Shown here one piece after another: positions 8,142-16,569 of a stretch of 64,000 nt of DNA (positions are counted from its first letter, which is position 1; every line of letters begins with the position of its first letter). This DNA comes from Streptomyces sp. NRRL S-340 (GTDB lineage: Bacteria; Actinomycetota; Actinomycetes; Streptomycetales; Streptomycetaceae). The translations under genes were made by a program, and so were the position numbers. Location of the stretch: positions 1 to 64,000 of the forward strand of contig NZ_JOIY01000023.1 in assembly GCF_000720185.1 (NCBI RefSeq). Direction: 5' to 3'. The notes under the pieces were generated by a model, which worked only from the letters and a program-made list of their open reading frames with translations, was not told the origin of the DNA and did no database searches.

Positions 8142-8504
8142 ATGTTCCCGTTTCTTCGCCGCGGCCCCGGCCGCCTCACCCCGGAACAGGCCCACGAGCG
8201 AACCAGTGACGGACGGGCGGTACTGCTGGATGTCCGCGAGACGCCGGAGTGGGACGCCGGTCACGCGCCGGACGCCCTGCACCTGCCGCTGAGCCGCCTG
8301 GCCGCGGTGACCGGTCTCCCGTCAGCGGTACGGGGCAGGACGGTCGTCGCCGTCTGCCGCTCCGGCCGCCGCTCCCGGCGGGCCGCCGAAATACTCGCGG
8401 CCAGGGGCGTGGACGCCACGGACGTCACCGGTGGCATGACCGCGTGGGCCCGAGCGGGCCTGCCGGTCGTCGACGGCGGCGGCAACAGCGGTGTCGTGGC
8501 GTGA
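8142..8504 (+). CDS. Single-domain rhodanese
   Basis: 120 residues: a short N-terminus, then RAVLLDVRETPEWDAGHAPDALHLPLSRL and the catalytic loop VVAVCRSGRRSRRAAEIL, where the Cys at about 67 is the persulfide carrier, and TGGMTAWARAGLPV as the closing motif. Thiosulfate or persulfide sulfurtransferase activity is expected in the cytoplasm. The stop overlaps the GTG of the permease gene by 4 bp, so both are co-translated. It probably moves sulfane sulfur within the persulfide detoxification pathway. Confidence 0.85.
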   Translation: MFPFLRRGPGRLTPEQAHERTSDGRAVLLDVRETPEWDAGHAPDALHLPLSRLAAVTGLPSAVRGRTVVAVCRSGRRSRRAAEILAARGVDATDVTGGMTAWARAGLPVVDGGGNSGVVA

Positions 8505-9415
8505 GCGCGCTGGTCCCGGCCCTGGCCGCCGGCGCGGTGGTCGGACTCACGCTGGGCGCGCTCGGCGGAGGCGGCAGCGTCCTGGCGGTGCCCGCGCTGA
8601 TCTACCTGCTCGGCTTCACCCCGGCCGCCGCCACCACCGCGAGCCTGATCATCGTCGCCGCCACCTCGCTCAGCGCCCTGTACGCCCATGCCCGTACCGG
8701 CAGCGTGCGGTGGAGGGCCGGCGCCCTCTTCGCGGCGGCCGGACTCCTGCCCGCCGCTGCGGCCGGCGCCGTCGCCGCACGGCTCCCCCAGCCGGTACTG
8801 ACCGCGGCGTTCGCCCTCGTCGCCGCCCTCGCCGCCGTGCGCATGCTCCGCCCCGCCCGGACGACCGCCCCCGCAAAGTCCGCCCCCGCTACGACCACCT
8901 CCGCAACGACCGCCGCAGGGGCGGCTGTTGCCCGGACGGCCCCCGCCCGGACGGCCCCCGAACATACGGCCACCGCCCGCACGACGGCGGCACGGACGAC
9001 CGTCGAGCGCACGCCGGCGGTACGGGGGAGCGCCGAGCGTACGCCGGCGGTGCGGCCGGCGAGGGTCGCGGGTGCCGGGGCGGGGCTGGGCGCGCTGACC
9101 GGACTGCTCGGGGTCGGCGGCGGCTTCCTCGCCGTGCCCACCCTGGTCACGGTGCTGGCGTTCGAGATGCCGTCCGCCGTCGGCACCAGTCTGCTGGTCA
9201 TCTCGGCCGACTCCGTGGCCTCGCTCGCCACCCGCGGCACCACCACGGCCGGTCTCGACTGGGCGGTGATCGCACCGTTCACCGGGGCCGCGATCCTCGG
9301 CGCCTGGGACGGCAGACGTCTGGCCGCCAAGGTCACCGGCGCCCTGCTGCGGCGGACCTTCGCCGTCCTGCTCCTCGCCGTGGCCGCGTTCATGCTCCTC
9401 GACGCCCTCACCTGA
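8501..9415 (+). CDS. TauE/SafE family sulfur-compound permease
   Basis: 304 residues from the coupled GTG. TauE/SafE halves are seen at about 1-120 (VVGLTLGALGGGGSVLAVPAL and a run of hydrophobic helices) and 185-304 (LGALTGLLGVGGGFLAVPTL, SADSVASL, closing hydrophobic helix). The halves are joined by an unusual linker of about 65 residues rich in Thr, Ala, Arg and Pro with repeats such as ARTAPARTAP and VERTPAVRGSAERTPAVR. The family exports or imports sulfite, sulfoacetate or thiosulfate. In this context it likely exports the sulfite/thiosulfate made by the persulfide enzymes. Confidence 0.8.
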   Translation: MSALVPALAAGAVVGLTLGALGGGGSVLAVPALIYLLGFTPAAATTASLIIVAATSLSALYAHARTGSVRWRAGALFAAAGLLPAAAAGAVAARLPQPVLTAAFALVAALAAVRMLRPARTTAPAKSAPATTTSATTAAGAAVARTAPARTAPEHTATARTTAARTTVERTPAVRGSAERTPAVRPARVAGAGAGLGALTGLLGVGGGFLAVPTLVTVLAFEMPSAVGTSLLVISADSVASLATRGTTTAGLDWAVIAPFTGAAILGAWDGRRLAAKVTGALLRRTFAVLLLAVAAFMLLDALT

Positions 9416-9445
9416 CAGCCGCCGCAGCGGCGCGGCACCGCTTCG

Positions 9446-10383
<938 letters not shown>

Positions 10384-10394
10384 CACCCGCGGTC

Positions 10395-10486
10395 CTCCCC
10401 CCGCCGCCCCGGCGCGCGCCGGAGCGCACCGCCCCCGGACCACGGGACCGGCGCGCCGCCCGCCGGAGCCGGGGCGGCAGGGGGAG
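10395..10486. terminator. Inverted repeat after the sulfur cluster
   Basis: Arms CTCCCCCCGCCGCCCCGGC (10395-10413) and GCCGGGGCGGCAGGGGGAG (10468-10486) are complementary at 18 of 19 positions, with a 54-base loop that itself holds smaller GC palindromes. It begins 12 bp after the rhodanese stop. No T-tract, as usual for Streptomyces terminators. Confidence 0.4.
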
Positions 10487-10591
10487 CGGGGGGTGTTCAG
10501 GCGGTGCGCGGCAGCGTCCGGGTGCGCCCAGTGGCAGGGATACGGCAGCCCGCGCCTGGGCATGCACTCTGCGAACTCGCTTGGTCGCACT

Positions 10592-10610
10592 ACGTGTTCA
10601 GTGGAGGGTG
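10592..10610 (+). promoter_or_regulatory. Shared upstream motif of the first cis-prenyltransferase gene
   Basis: ACGTGTTCA followed by TGGAGGGTG sits immediately before the ATG at 10612. The same two 9-mers precede the second cis-prenyltransferase gene (13061-13080). GGAGGG is the ribosome binding site; ACGTGTTCA may be part of a common regulatory element. Confidence 0.5.
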
Positions 10611-10611
10611 A

Positions 10612-11568
10612 ATGACACCCGGGGCTTCCGTCAGGCACCTCGCCTGCATCATGGACGGCAACGGCCGCTGGGCCCAGAACCGCGGACTGGACCGTACCCA
10701 CGGCCATATGGCCGCCCACCACGCCTTCGACGCGATCGTGGACGGAGCCCTGGGCGAAGGCGTGGAGTGGCTGACGCTCTTCGCCTTCTCCACCGAGAAC
10801 TGGGCACGCCCGGAAGAAGAGGTCACCTTCCTGGTGCACTTCCTCGCCGAACGCGTGATCAAGCGGAGCGTGTCGCGCATGCACCAACGCGGTGTACGCC
10901 TTCGCCTGCTGGGCTGGGAGGACCCCCGCATCCCCGTCGACGTGATGGACCGGCTGCGCGAAGCAGAGGAACTCACCCGGCGGAACACCACACTGCACCT
11001 CACCCTGGCGTTCAACTACGGGGGACGCCGGGACCTGTGCGAGACCGCGCGTTCCCTGGTCTCCCAGGGCGTCACGCCCGAGAGGATCAGCCCCGACACC
11101 TTCGCCCGGCACATGGCCCTGCCCGAACTGCCCGACGTCGACCTGCTCCTGCGCACCGGCGGCGAGCACCGGATCTCGAACTTCCTGCTGTGGCACTGCG
11201 CCTACGCCGAACTCGTCTTCCTCGACGTGCTGTGGCCCGACTTCCGCGCCCCGCACTTCCAGCACGCCCTGGAGCTGTACCGGCAGCGCCAGCGCCGCTT
11301 CGGCGCCGTGGGCCCCGCCACCGCGCCAGGCCCGGACCACCCGGCGGACGACGGGACCGCCTGGCCCGGCGCCGACGGCCGCACCGTCCTTCCCGCCGTC
11401 GCCGCCCAGCCCGGCCGGACCGGCCGGGCCGGGCTGCTCGGTCTGCCCACGACGATCGCCTCGCACCTCGGCGCCAGCCTGCTGAACGGCCTGAAGGAGA
11501 CCGCCCGCTTCGCGCTGCTGCAATTCTCCGACGACCACGGGCAGACCCACGGACCGGAGCCATGGTGA
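10612..11568 (+). CDS. cis-Prenyltransferase (undecaprenyl diphosphate synthase family)
   Basis: 318 residues. The UPPS-fold motifs are intact: HLACIMDGNGRWA (catalytic Asp at about 15), LTLFAFSTENWARPEEEV, LAFNYGGRRDL, and LRTGGEHRISNFLLWHCAYAEL with VLWPDF. Differences from housekeeping UPPS are AAHH instead of the usual A-G after GH, GGEHR instead of SGEQR, and a C-terminal extension of about 60 residues ending in a hydrophobic/amphipathic helix. The family condenses IPP units in cis, or in Streptomyces joins DMAPP units head-to-middle. With a squalene/phytoene synthase-like gene and a second homologue next door, a specialised terpenoid role is more likely than cell-wall lipid synthesis. 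Confidence 0.85.
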   Translation: MTPGASVRHLACIMDGNGRWAQNRGLDRTHGHMAAHHAFDAIVDGALGEGVEWLTLFAFSTENWARPEEEVTFLVHFLAERVIKRSVSRMHQRGVRLRLLGWEDPRIPVDVMDRLREAEELTRRNTTLHLTLAFNYGGRRDLCETARSLVSQGVTPERISPDTFARHMALPELPDVDLLLRTGGEHRISNFLLWHCAYAELVFLDVLWPDFRAPHFQHALELYRQRQRRFGAVGPATAPGPDHPADDGTAWPGADGRTVLPAVAAQPGRTGRAGLLGLPTTIASHLGASLLNGLKETARFALLQFSDDHGQTHGPEPW

Positions 11569-11662
11569 GGCCGCTTCCCGGTCTGCTCACCCTTCCCGGG
11601 ACCGATCTGCTGCGGGTCCGCGCCCCCCGTGCCGGCCTGAAGCCGGGCGGGGCACCCCCGCG

Positions 11663-11932
11663 GTGCGGTCCCTGCCGGCCCGCACCTGCGGCAAGGCCCG
11701 TGCGGTCCTGGACGCCGCGCAGGAGGCCGCCGACGACGCGGATCCGGCGGTCCGGACGCTCAGCCGCTGCACGCTGACGGTCCCCTGCCAGGCCATGGGC
11801 GTTCTCGGACGCCAGGGCGCCGGCCTGCTCCGCGCCGGTCTCTGCGGCACCGCCGGCCCACCACCGCCTACCACCGCCCACCGGGGCCAGGGCGCCGTGC
11901 GGGCCGTCCAGCACATCCTCGATCCGGCCTGA
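11663..11932 (+). CDS. Small hypothetical protein
   Basis: 89 residues from a GTG without a clear ribosome binding site. Third positions are strongly G/C and the sequence is protein-like (KARAVLDAAQEAADDADPAVRTL then an Ala/Gly/Cys-rich stretch), but no family is recognised. The frame is open upstream to beyond 11561, so this may be the end of a longer decayed gene between the first cis-prenyltransferase and the convergent synthase gene. Confidence 0.3.
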   Translation: MRSLPARTCGKARAVLDAAQEAADDADPAVRTLSRCTLTVPCQAMGVLGRQGAGLLRAGLCGTAGPPPPTTAHRGQGAVRAVQHILDPA

Positions 11933-11953
11933 CCCTTGCTCCGCGCCCGGCTC

Positions 11954-12952
11954 CTACGCCGCCGGCCGTCCCGGCGTACCCGTGGAGACGGCCAGGTGCA
12001 GCCGTCCGTGCAGGACGCGCAGCAGACCGTCGAGGAGCGGGCCGGCACAGAGGCGCAGCGGGAGGGAGACGGGGTGGCGGGTCAGCAAGGCGCCGCGGCG
12101 TTCCACGGTGTTCATCACCTGGTGCTGGAAGACCAGTCCGGGCCGGTAGAGCAGTTGGTACTCCGGACCCTGCCGGGCGAAGGCCTCCTCCGCCGCGGTC
12201 AGAGCGGCGCGGGCCTCGCGGCAGGCGTGGGCCAGCAGGGTCCGCACCCCGGGCGTGTCACGCCCGGCTTCCAGGTCGGTCCGGGTGACGCCGAAGCGGA
12301 CCAGATCCGCCAGCGGCAGGGTGAGCTTCCCGTCGCGCAGGTCCTTGGCGAGGTCGGCGAGGTCGTCCGTGCGCTGGACGGCCTCGGCGTGCGCGCGGGC
12401 CGCGGGGGCGGGCGGCTGGGGGGCGTCGGGCAGCACCGCGGCATGGATCAGGCGGGTGAGCGGCATGTTGATGCGCTCGATGTACTGCCGGTAGTCCTCC
12501 TGGGTCGGGTACTCGGTGTAGGTGATCTGCTGGGCCTGGCCCGCCAGCAGGGTGTGCACGTCCGCGTGGGGCAGCCCGCGCGCGGCCACGGTGTGCAGGA
12601 AGGCCCGCAGGAACGGCTGCCCGGCCCGGCCGGTGACCAGCCCCCGCCGCACCTGATCGTTCCAGTCGTACAGCGGTCCGGGGTCACGCTCGGCGACCGG
12701 CGCGTCGGCCAGGCTGTCGCCGTGCAGGCCGAAGGCGACGACGGCGAGCAGGTACGGCTGCCAGGCGGCGGGCATGAAGAGCCGGGTGGGCGCGTACCAC
12801 AGGGGGAAACGGCGCATCGCCGTACCGGCCGCCGCCGTGTAGTCGTCCCGGAGCCGGGAGCCGCGCAGGCCGGCGGCGTTCAGCACGTGTCCCCAAGGGG
12901 TGAGCCCGTGGGAACGGGCGATCCGGGACAACGGCTCCCAAGGCGTCGGCAT
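11954..12952 (-). CDS. Squalene/phytoene synthase family protein (divergent)
   Basis: 332 residues with ATG at 12952, where homology starts. An Asp-rich motif LHGDSLADAP (about 80) stands in for the first DxxxD, and AVQRTDDLADLAKDLRDGKLTLPLADLVRFG (about 200) for the second, where canonical enzymes read NxxRD..ED...G..YLP. YPTQEDYRQYIERINMPLTRL matches the region that normally contains Y-c-v-A-G. The family couples two prenyl diphosphates head to head (squalene, phytoene, diapophytoene). Substitutions around both Asp motifs make the exact reaction uncertain. It is divergent from the second cis-prenyltransferase gene. Confidence 0.7.
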   Translation of the reverse strand: MPTPWEPLSRIARSHGLTPWGHVLNAAGLRGSRLRDDYTAAAGTAMRRFPLWYAPTRLFMPAAWQPYLLAVVAFGLHGDSLADAPVAERDPGPLYDWNDQVRRGLVTGRAGQPFLRAFLHTVAARGLPHADVHTLLAGQAQQITYTEYPTQEDYRQYIERINMPLTRLIHAAVLPDAPQPPAPAARAHAEAVQRTDDLADLAKDLRDGKLTLPLADLVRFGVTRTDLEAGRDTPGVRTLLAHACREARAALTAAEEAFARQGPEYQLLYRPGLVFQHQVMNTVERRGALLTRHPVSLPLRLCAGPLLDGLLRVLHGRLHLAVSTGTPGRPAA

Positions 12953-13060
12953 GACAGGCTCCCTCCCCGCGCCGCGTGCCGCACACACGGAGGCGCTCGT
13001 GGAACGGGTGGCGCGAGCACCACCCGGGTAGGTCACTTCGCAGCATCGATCACTCACGGA

Positions 13061-13080
13061 ACGTGTTCACTTGGAGGGTG
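13061..13080 (+). promoter_or_regulatory. Shared upstream motif of the second cis-prenyltransferase gene
   Basis: ACGTGTTCA plus TGGAGGGTG precede the ATG at 13082, matching the leader of the first gene at 10592-10610. The similarity continues weakly upstream (TCACTCACGGA versus TCGCACT). Confidence 0.5.
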
Positions 13081-13081
13081 G

Positions 13082-14023
13082 ATGCCCACGAACGCCCCTC
13101 GGCATGTGGCCTGCGTCATGGACGGCAACGGCCGCTGGGCCCGGCAGCGGGGACTGGCCGCCGCGCACGGGGACCTCGCCGCCGCCCACGCCGCCGGAGC
13201 ACTGTTCGAGGCCGCCGAGGAGGAGGGCATCGAATGGCTGACTCTCCTGATCCCCGCCGACAGGCCCGCGGCGCCCGCGGAGCAGGGCGCCGGCTGCCCG
13301 CCGCACCTCCTCACGCAGCACATCCTCGGCACAGCCCTGGAACGCCTGCACGACGAGGGCGTACGCGTACGTCTCCTGGGCGCCGCCGGCCCCGGTCCCG
13401 CGGCGGAGATCCGCCTGCGGCTGCGGGAGGCGGAAGAGCTGACCCGGCGCAACACGCGGCGCAACCTGACGATCGCCCTCGACGACGGCGGCCGGAAGGA
13501 CATCCTGGACGCGGCACGCGAGCTGGTCCGCCGCCGTGTCCCGGCCGACCAGGTGACGGAGGACTCCTTCCCCCGGTACATGCGGCACCCGGAGCTGCCC
13601 GACGTCGACCTGTGCGTCCGCACCGGGGGCGACCACCGGCTCCCGAGCCTCCTGCTGTGGCACTGCGCCGACGCCGAACTCGTCTTCCTCGACGTGCCCT
13701 GGCCGGACTTCCGTCCCGACCATCTGCGCTACGCACTGACCCTCTACCGGCAACGCCGCCTCGGCCGGGCCCCCGCCGGCCAGAGTGCCGCCGAGGCCGC
13801 CCGCGGTCCCGGCGCGCCCCCCGCCGGCCCCGCCCTGCGCCCCGGCCCCGACCCGCGGACCGGTCCCGGTTCCCGCACCGGCGAAGACCTGCTGTCCAAG
13901 CTGCTCCACCTCCCCCGCGCCCTCGCCGGCCGCCTGGGGCTCGTCCTGCTCGACGGACTTGAGGAGACCAGGCGCCACGCCCCTTCCGAGACCACCAACC
14001 ACGCTCGGCCGCACCGCTCCTGA
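13082..14023 (+). CDS. Degenerate cis-prenyltransferase paralogue
   Basis: 313 residues, clearly paralogous to the gene at 10612: HVACVMDGNGRWARQRGL keeps the catalytic Asp, and PELPDVDLCVRTGGDHRLPSLLLWHCADAELVFLDVPWPDF keeps the C-terminal signature. However FSTENW is lost (LTLLIPADRPAAPAEQG) and NYGGR reads LDDGGRK. These segments normally hold the Asn/Ser/Trp and Arg residues for substrate binding, so the enzyme may be altered, accept an unusual substrate, or act as a partner subunit, as in heteromeric cis-prenyltransferases. The proline/glycine-rich tail (from about 225) ends in LLSKLLHLPRALAGRLG. Confidence 0.75.
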   Translation: MPTNAPRHVACVMDGNGRWARQRGLAAAHGDLAAAHAAGALFEAAEEEGIEWLTLLIPADRPAAPAEQGAGCPPHLLTQHILGTALERLHDEGVRVRLLGAAGPGPAAEIRLRLREAEELTRRNTRRNLTIALDDGGRKDILDAARELVRRRVPADQVTEDSFPRYMRHPELPDVDLCVRTGGDHRLPSLLLWHCADAELVFLDVPWPDFRPDHLRYALTLYRQRRLGRAPAGQSAAEAARGPGAPPAGPALRPGPDPRTGPGSRTGEDLLSKLLHLPRALAGRLGLVLLDGLEETRRHAPSETTNHARPHRS

Positions 14024-14030
14024 CACCGCG

Positions 14031-14213
14031 CCAGGCCTGTCGTCACCTTTCGTCGTCTCCCGGAGGACGGCCCCGCGGTGTCCGGTGCGTGCTCCCGGCG
14101 CGCCGGGCGCAAGTCCTCGTACCGGGTGGGCGTGCCCGGGCTTTCGTCCGGTGCGGCGGTAGGGCGTGCCGGGCACCCCGGGGCAGGCGGGAAGGTGACG
14201 ACAGGACCTGGGG
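14031..14213. repeat. MITE-like element, copy 1
   Basis: About 183 bp bounded by inverted ends: CCAGGCCTGTCGTCACCTTTC at the left and the complement of CCAGGTCCTGTCGTCACCTT at the right. The whole interior aligns with the reverse complement of 52114-52297, including shared blocks GGTGCGTGCT, CCTCGTACCGG and CCGGTGCGGCG. No transposase is encoded. No target-site duplication is obvious. It begins 7 bp after the stop of the second cis-prenyltransferase gene. Confidence 0.65.
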
Positions 14214-14234
14214 GCCGGGGGAGCCGCGCGGGGG

Positions 14235-15365
14235 CTACGGCGTCAGCACGATCCTGCCGAAGACCTCACCGGCGTCCATCTTCCGGTGCGCGAGCGCGGC
14301 TTCGTCCAGGGGCAACAGTTCGTGCACCACCGCTTCGATCTCGCCGCGGGCGGCCGAGGCGAACAACTCGCCGCGCGCGGCACGCAGGTCGGCCTGGGGG
14401 ACCGTGGCCGCGCTGAAGGCGGCGAAGGAAATCGACTTCTGGAACGCTGTCATGATCCTCGTGCCGAAGTCGGCGGGCGGCCGGCCTCCGACCGCGCCCA
14501 CGGCCACCATGCGGCCGTTGGGGTTGAGCCGGTCGAAGAACGACGGCATGTCCTTGCCCGCCACCACGTCGATGATGACGTCGTACCCCTCCGAAGCCGC
14601 TGCCGCCGCCCGAGCCGCTGCCGCCCCCTGAGCAACTGTCCCCTCCGGACCCGCCGCATCTTCCTGGTCCGCCGCTCCCTCCGGAGCCCCCGCCCCCTCC
14701 GGGGTCACCGCTCCCTCCCGAGCCCCCGCCCCGTCCGAAGCCCCCGCCCTCTCCCGCACATCTGCCCCGCTCTCGCCGGAACGGTCCAGCACGAGGGTCG
14801 CGCCGAGTCGCCGCAGGCGTTCGCCCCGCTCCGCCGACGAGGTCGTGACCGCCACCGCGGCGGCGCCGGCCCGGGCCGCGAGCTGGACGGTCATGATCCC
14901 GATGCTGCCGGCCGCGCCGCGCACGAGGACCCTCTCGCCGGGTGCGAAGTGAGCGTGCCGCAGCCCGAAGCGGGCCACCGCTCCCGCACTGCCGAGGGTC
15001 ACTGCCGCAGCGGAGGACAGACCGGCGGGCAGGGGGAGAACCTGCTCGGCCGGCGCGAGGGCCCGCTCGACGTAGCCTCCGCCGGTACCGGTGAAACCCC
15101 AGACCCGCCTGCCGATCCACGACGCGTCCACGCCGGCACCGACCGCGGTGACGGTGCCCGCCACCTCGCCGCCGGGGATGTGCCCCTCCGCGAAGCCGTA
15201 GGAGGCCAGCGCACCGCTCCGGATCAAGGTGTCGACGCCGCCCACGCCCACCGCCTCGGTGGCGATCACCACCTGCCCGGCGGCAGGCACGGGCTCGGGC
15301 AGCTCGACCACGGACAGCCCCTCGGGGCCGCCGAACGTCCGGATCTCGATCGCCTTCAAGGTCAA
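14235..15365 (-). CDS. Zinc-type alcohol dehydrogenase / quinone oxidoreductase family
   Basis: 376 residues. MDR-family motifs are present: a GroES-like N-terminus (VGVGGVDTLIRSGAL, HIPGGEVAGTVTAVGAGV), NADPH-binding VRGAAGSIGIMTVQLAARAGA at about 146-166, and YDVIIDVVAGKD. No catalytic zinc ligands are seen, so it resembles quinone oxidoreductase/CurA-like enzymes. An insertion of about 60 residues (about 205-262) of Glu/Gly/Ala repeats (xxEGAxxxEGA) splits the Rossmann fold after LVLDRSGESG; it looks like a recent repeat expansion. It is divergent from the TetR gene, which probably regulates it. Confidence 0.8.
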   Translation of the reverse strand: MTLKAIEIRTFGGPEGLSVVELPEPVPAAGQVVIATEAVGVGGVDTLIRSGALASYGFAEGHIPGGEVAGTVTAVGAGVDASWIGRRVWGFTGTGGGYVERALAPAEQVLPLPAGLSSAAAVTLGSAGAVARFGLRHAHFAPGERVLVRGAAGSIGIMTVQLAARAGAAAVAVTTSSAERGERLRRLGATLVLDRSGESGADVRERAGASDGAGAREGAVTPEGAGAPEGAADQEDAAGPEGTVAQGAAAARAAAAASEGYDVIIDVVAGKDMPSFFDRLNPNGRMVAVGAVGGRPPADFGTRIMTAFQKSISFAAFSAATVPQADLRAARGELFASAARGEIEAVVHELLPLDEAALAHRKMDAGEVFGRIVLTP

Positions 15366-15521
15366 CTCCCTGTTCCCGGACCGCCCGGCGCGGTCCGTCT
15401 CCAGCGCCCGCCGGCAGTCCTCGCCCCGGCTGCGGCGCGCGGAAGCCGCCCGGCACCCGAGCCGGACGAGCCGCGTCCCACTGACGCCTCGGACCGTAAC
15501 GGGCGCCCCCGTCCGCCTGGC

Positions 15522-15527
15522 TAAAGT
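15522..15527 (+). promoter_or_regulatory. -10 element of tetR-family gene
   Basis: TAAAGT lies 7 bp before the GTG at 15535, implying a leaderless transcript. It also overlaps an alternative GTG at 15526, arguing for the later start. Confidence 0.4.
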
Positions 15528-15534
15528 GAGAGCG

Positions 15535-16173
15535 GTGACCGACGATCTGTCTCACTCGCTGCGCTCCGACGCCCGGGACAACCGCGCGCGCGTCCTCGAA
15601 GCGGCCCGAGCGCTGTTCTCCGCCGACGGCCTGGACGTGCCGATGCGGGAGATCGCGCGGCGCGCGGGCGTGGGGCCCGCCACCCTGTACCGCCGCTTCC
15701 CGACCAAGCAGGCGCTGGTCGCGGAGGCCTTCGCCGACCAGCTGAACGCGTGCCGCGCCATCGTGGACGAGGCGTGCGCGGAGCCGGATCCGTGGCGGGG
15801 TCTGTGCCAGGTGATCGAGCGCATCTGCGAGCTGCACGCTCAGGACCGCGGCTTCACGGAAGCGTTCCTTTCGAGTTTCCCGGACACCGTCGACGTCGCG
15901 GCGGGCCGCGAGTACACGGTGGGCGCGGTCGCCGCGCTGGCCCGGCGGGCCAAGGAGACGGGACGGCTCAGGTCCGACTTCGTCCTGGACGACCTGATCC
16001 TCGTCCTCATGGCCAACAAGGGGATCCGTGCCGCCTCGGCCGCCACCCAGGTCATGGCCTCCCGCCGCTTCGCCGCACTGGCGATCCAGGCGCTGGAGGC
16101 CCGCCCCCGGCAGGAGTCCCTCCCGCCGGCGGCACGACTCGCCTCGGCCGAGCCGCGAGGAACGTCGCGCTGA
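15535..16173 (+). CDS. TetR/AcrR family transcriptional regulator
   Basis: 212 residues from GTG. The DNA-binding domain reads RARVLEAARALFSADGLDVPMREIARRAGVGPATLYRRFPTKQALV (about 16-61), a textbook TetR helix-turn-helix with VGPATLYRRFP as recognition helix. The C-terminal part (SbtR-like, with FTEAFLSSFPDTVD) has no assignable ligand. A -10 box sits directly before the start, so the mRNA is probably leaderless. Divergent from the MDR oxidoreductase, which it likely represses. Confidence 0.85.
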   Translation: MTDDLSHSLRSDARDNRARVLEAARALFSADGLDVPMREIARRAGVGPATLYRRFPTKQALVAEAFADQLNACRAIVDEACAEPDPWRGLCQVIERICELHAQDRGFTEAFLSSFPDTVDVAAGREYTVGAVAALARRAKETGRLRSDFVLDDLILVLMANKGIRAASAATQVMASRRFAALAIQALEARPRQESLPPAARLASAEPRGTSR

Positions 16174-16569
16174 GCGCCGCCCCCGCCATGGCCCGGACCC
16201 TGCGTCACCGGCGACGGCGGCGCTGCTCCGCCGCCTCCTGGACTCCAGCTCACCCCCGGCGCGGGGCGAGGGACGGTGGGCGGCACATCTCAGAGCCTGA
16301 CGACCGGCTTCCTCATGGAGACGCCGTACCCCAGCGCCGCAGGGCGTCGGGGATGCGGGCGAGGCCGGGGCCGACGACGGTCGCCTGCGGTGCGGCGCGG
16401 TGGGCGCCGGTGCGAGCGCGGTCGGGAGGAAGCCGGCGTGGATCGCCGGTCCGGCTTCGTTGTCCCATTCCGCCCGGCGGGCGGCAGACGGCCGGCGACC
16501 GGCGGGCCGTCGGCAGGCGACCGGCCGGCCGGTGGTGTCTCGCCGGCCGGCTTCCCCCGGCCCTCCCGG
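16174..16569. other. Intergenic region, no gene recognised
   Basis: Region of converging transcription between the TetR gene and the dehydrogenase gene. Frames are Arg/Pro/Gly-rich without a start site or homology. Several GGCCGGC-type palindromes between 16480 and 16560 could act as a bidirectional terminator. Confidence 0.45.

Noticed and set aside
11936..13081. Plus-strand in-frame extension ahead of the second cis-prenyltransferase gene
   Set aside because: It is the antisense of the squalene/phytoene synthase-like gene; homology and the ribosome binding site place the start at 13082.
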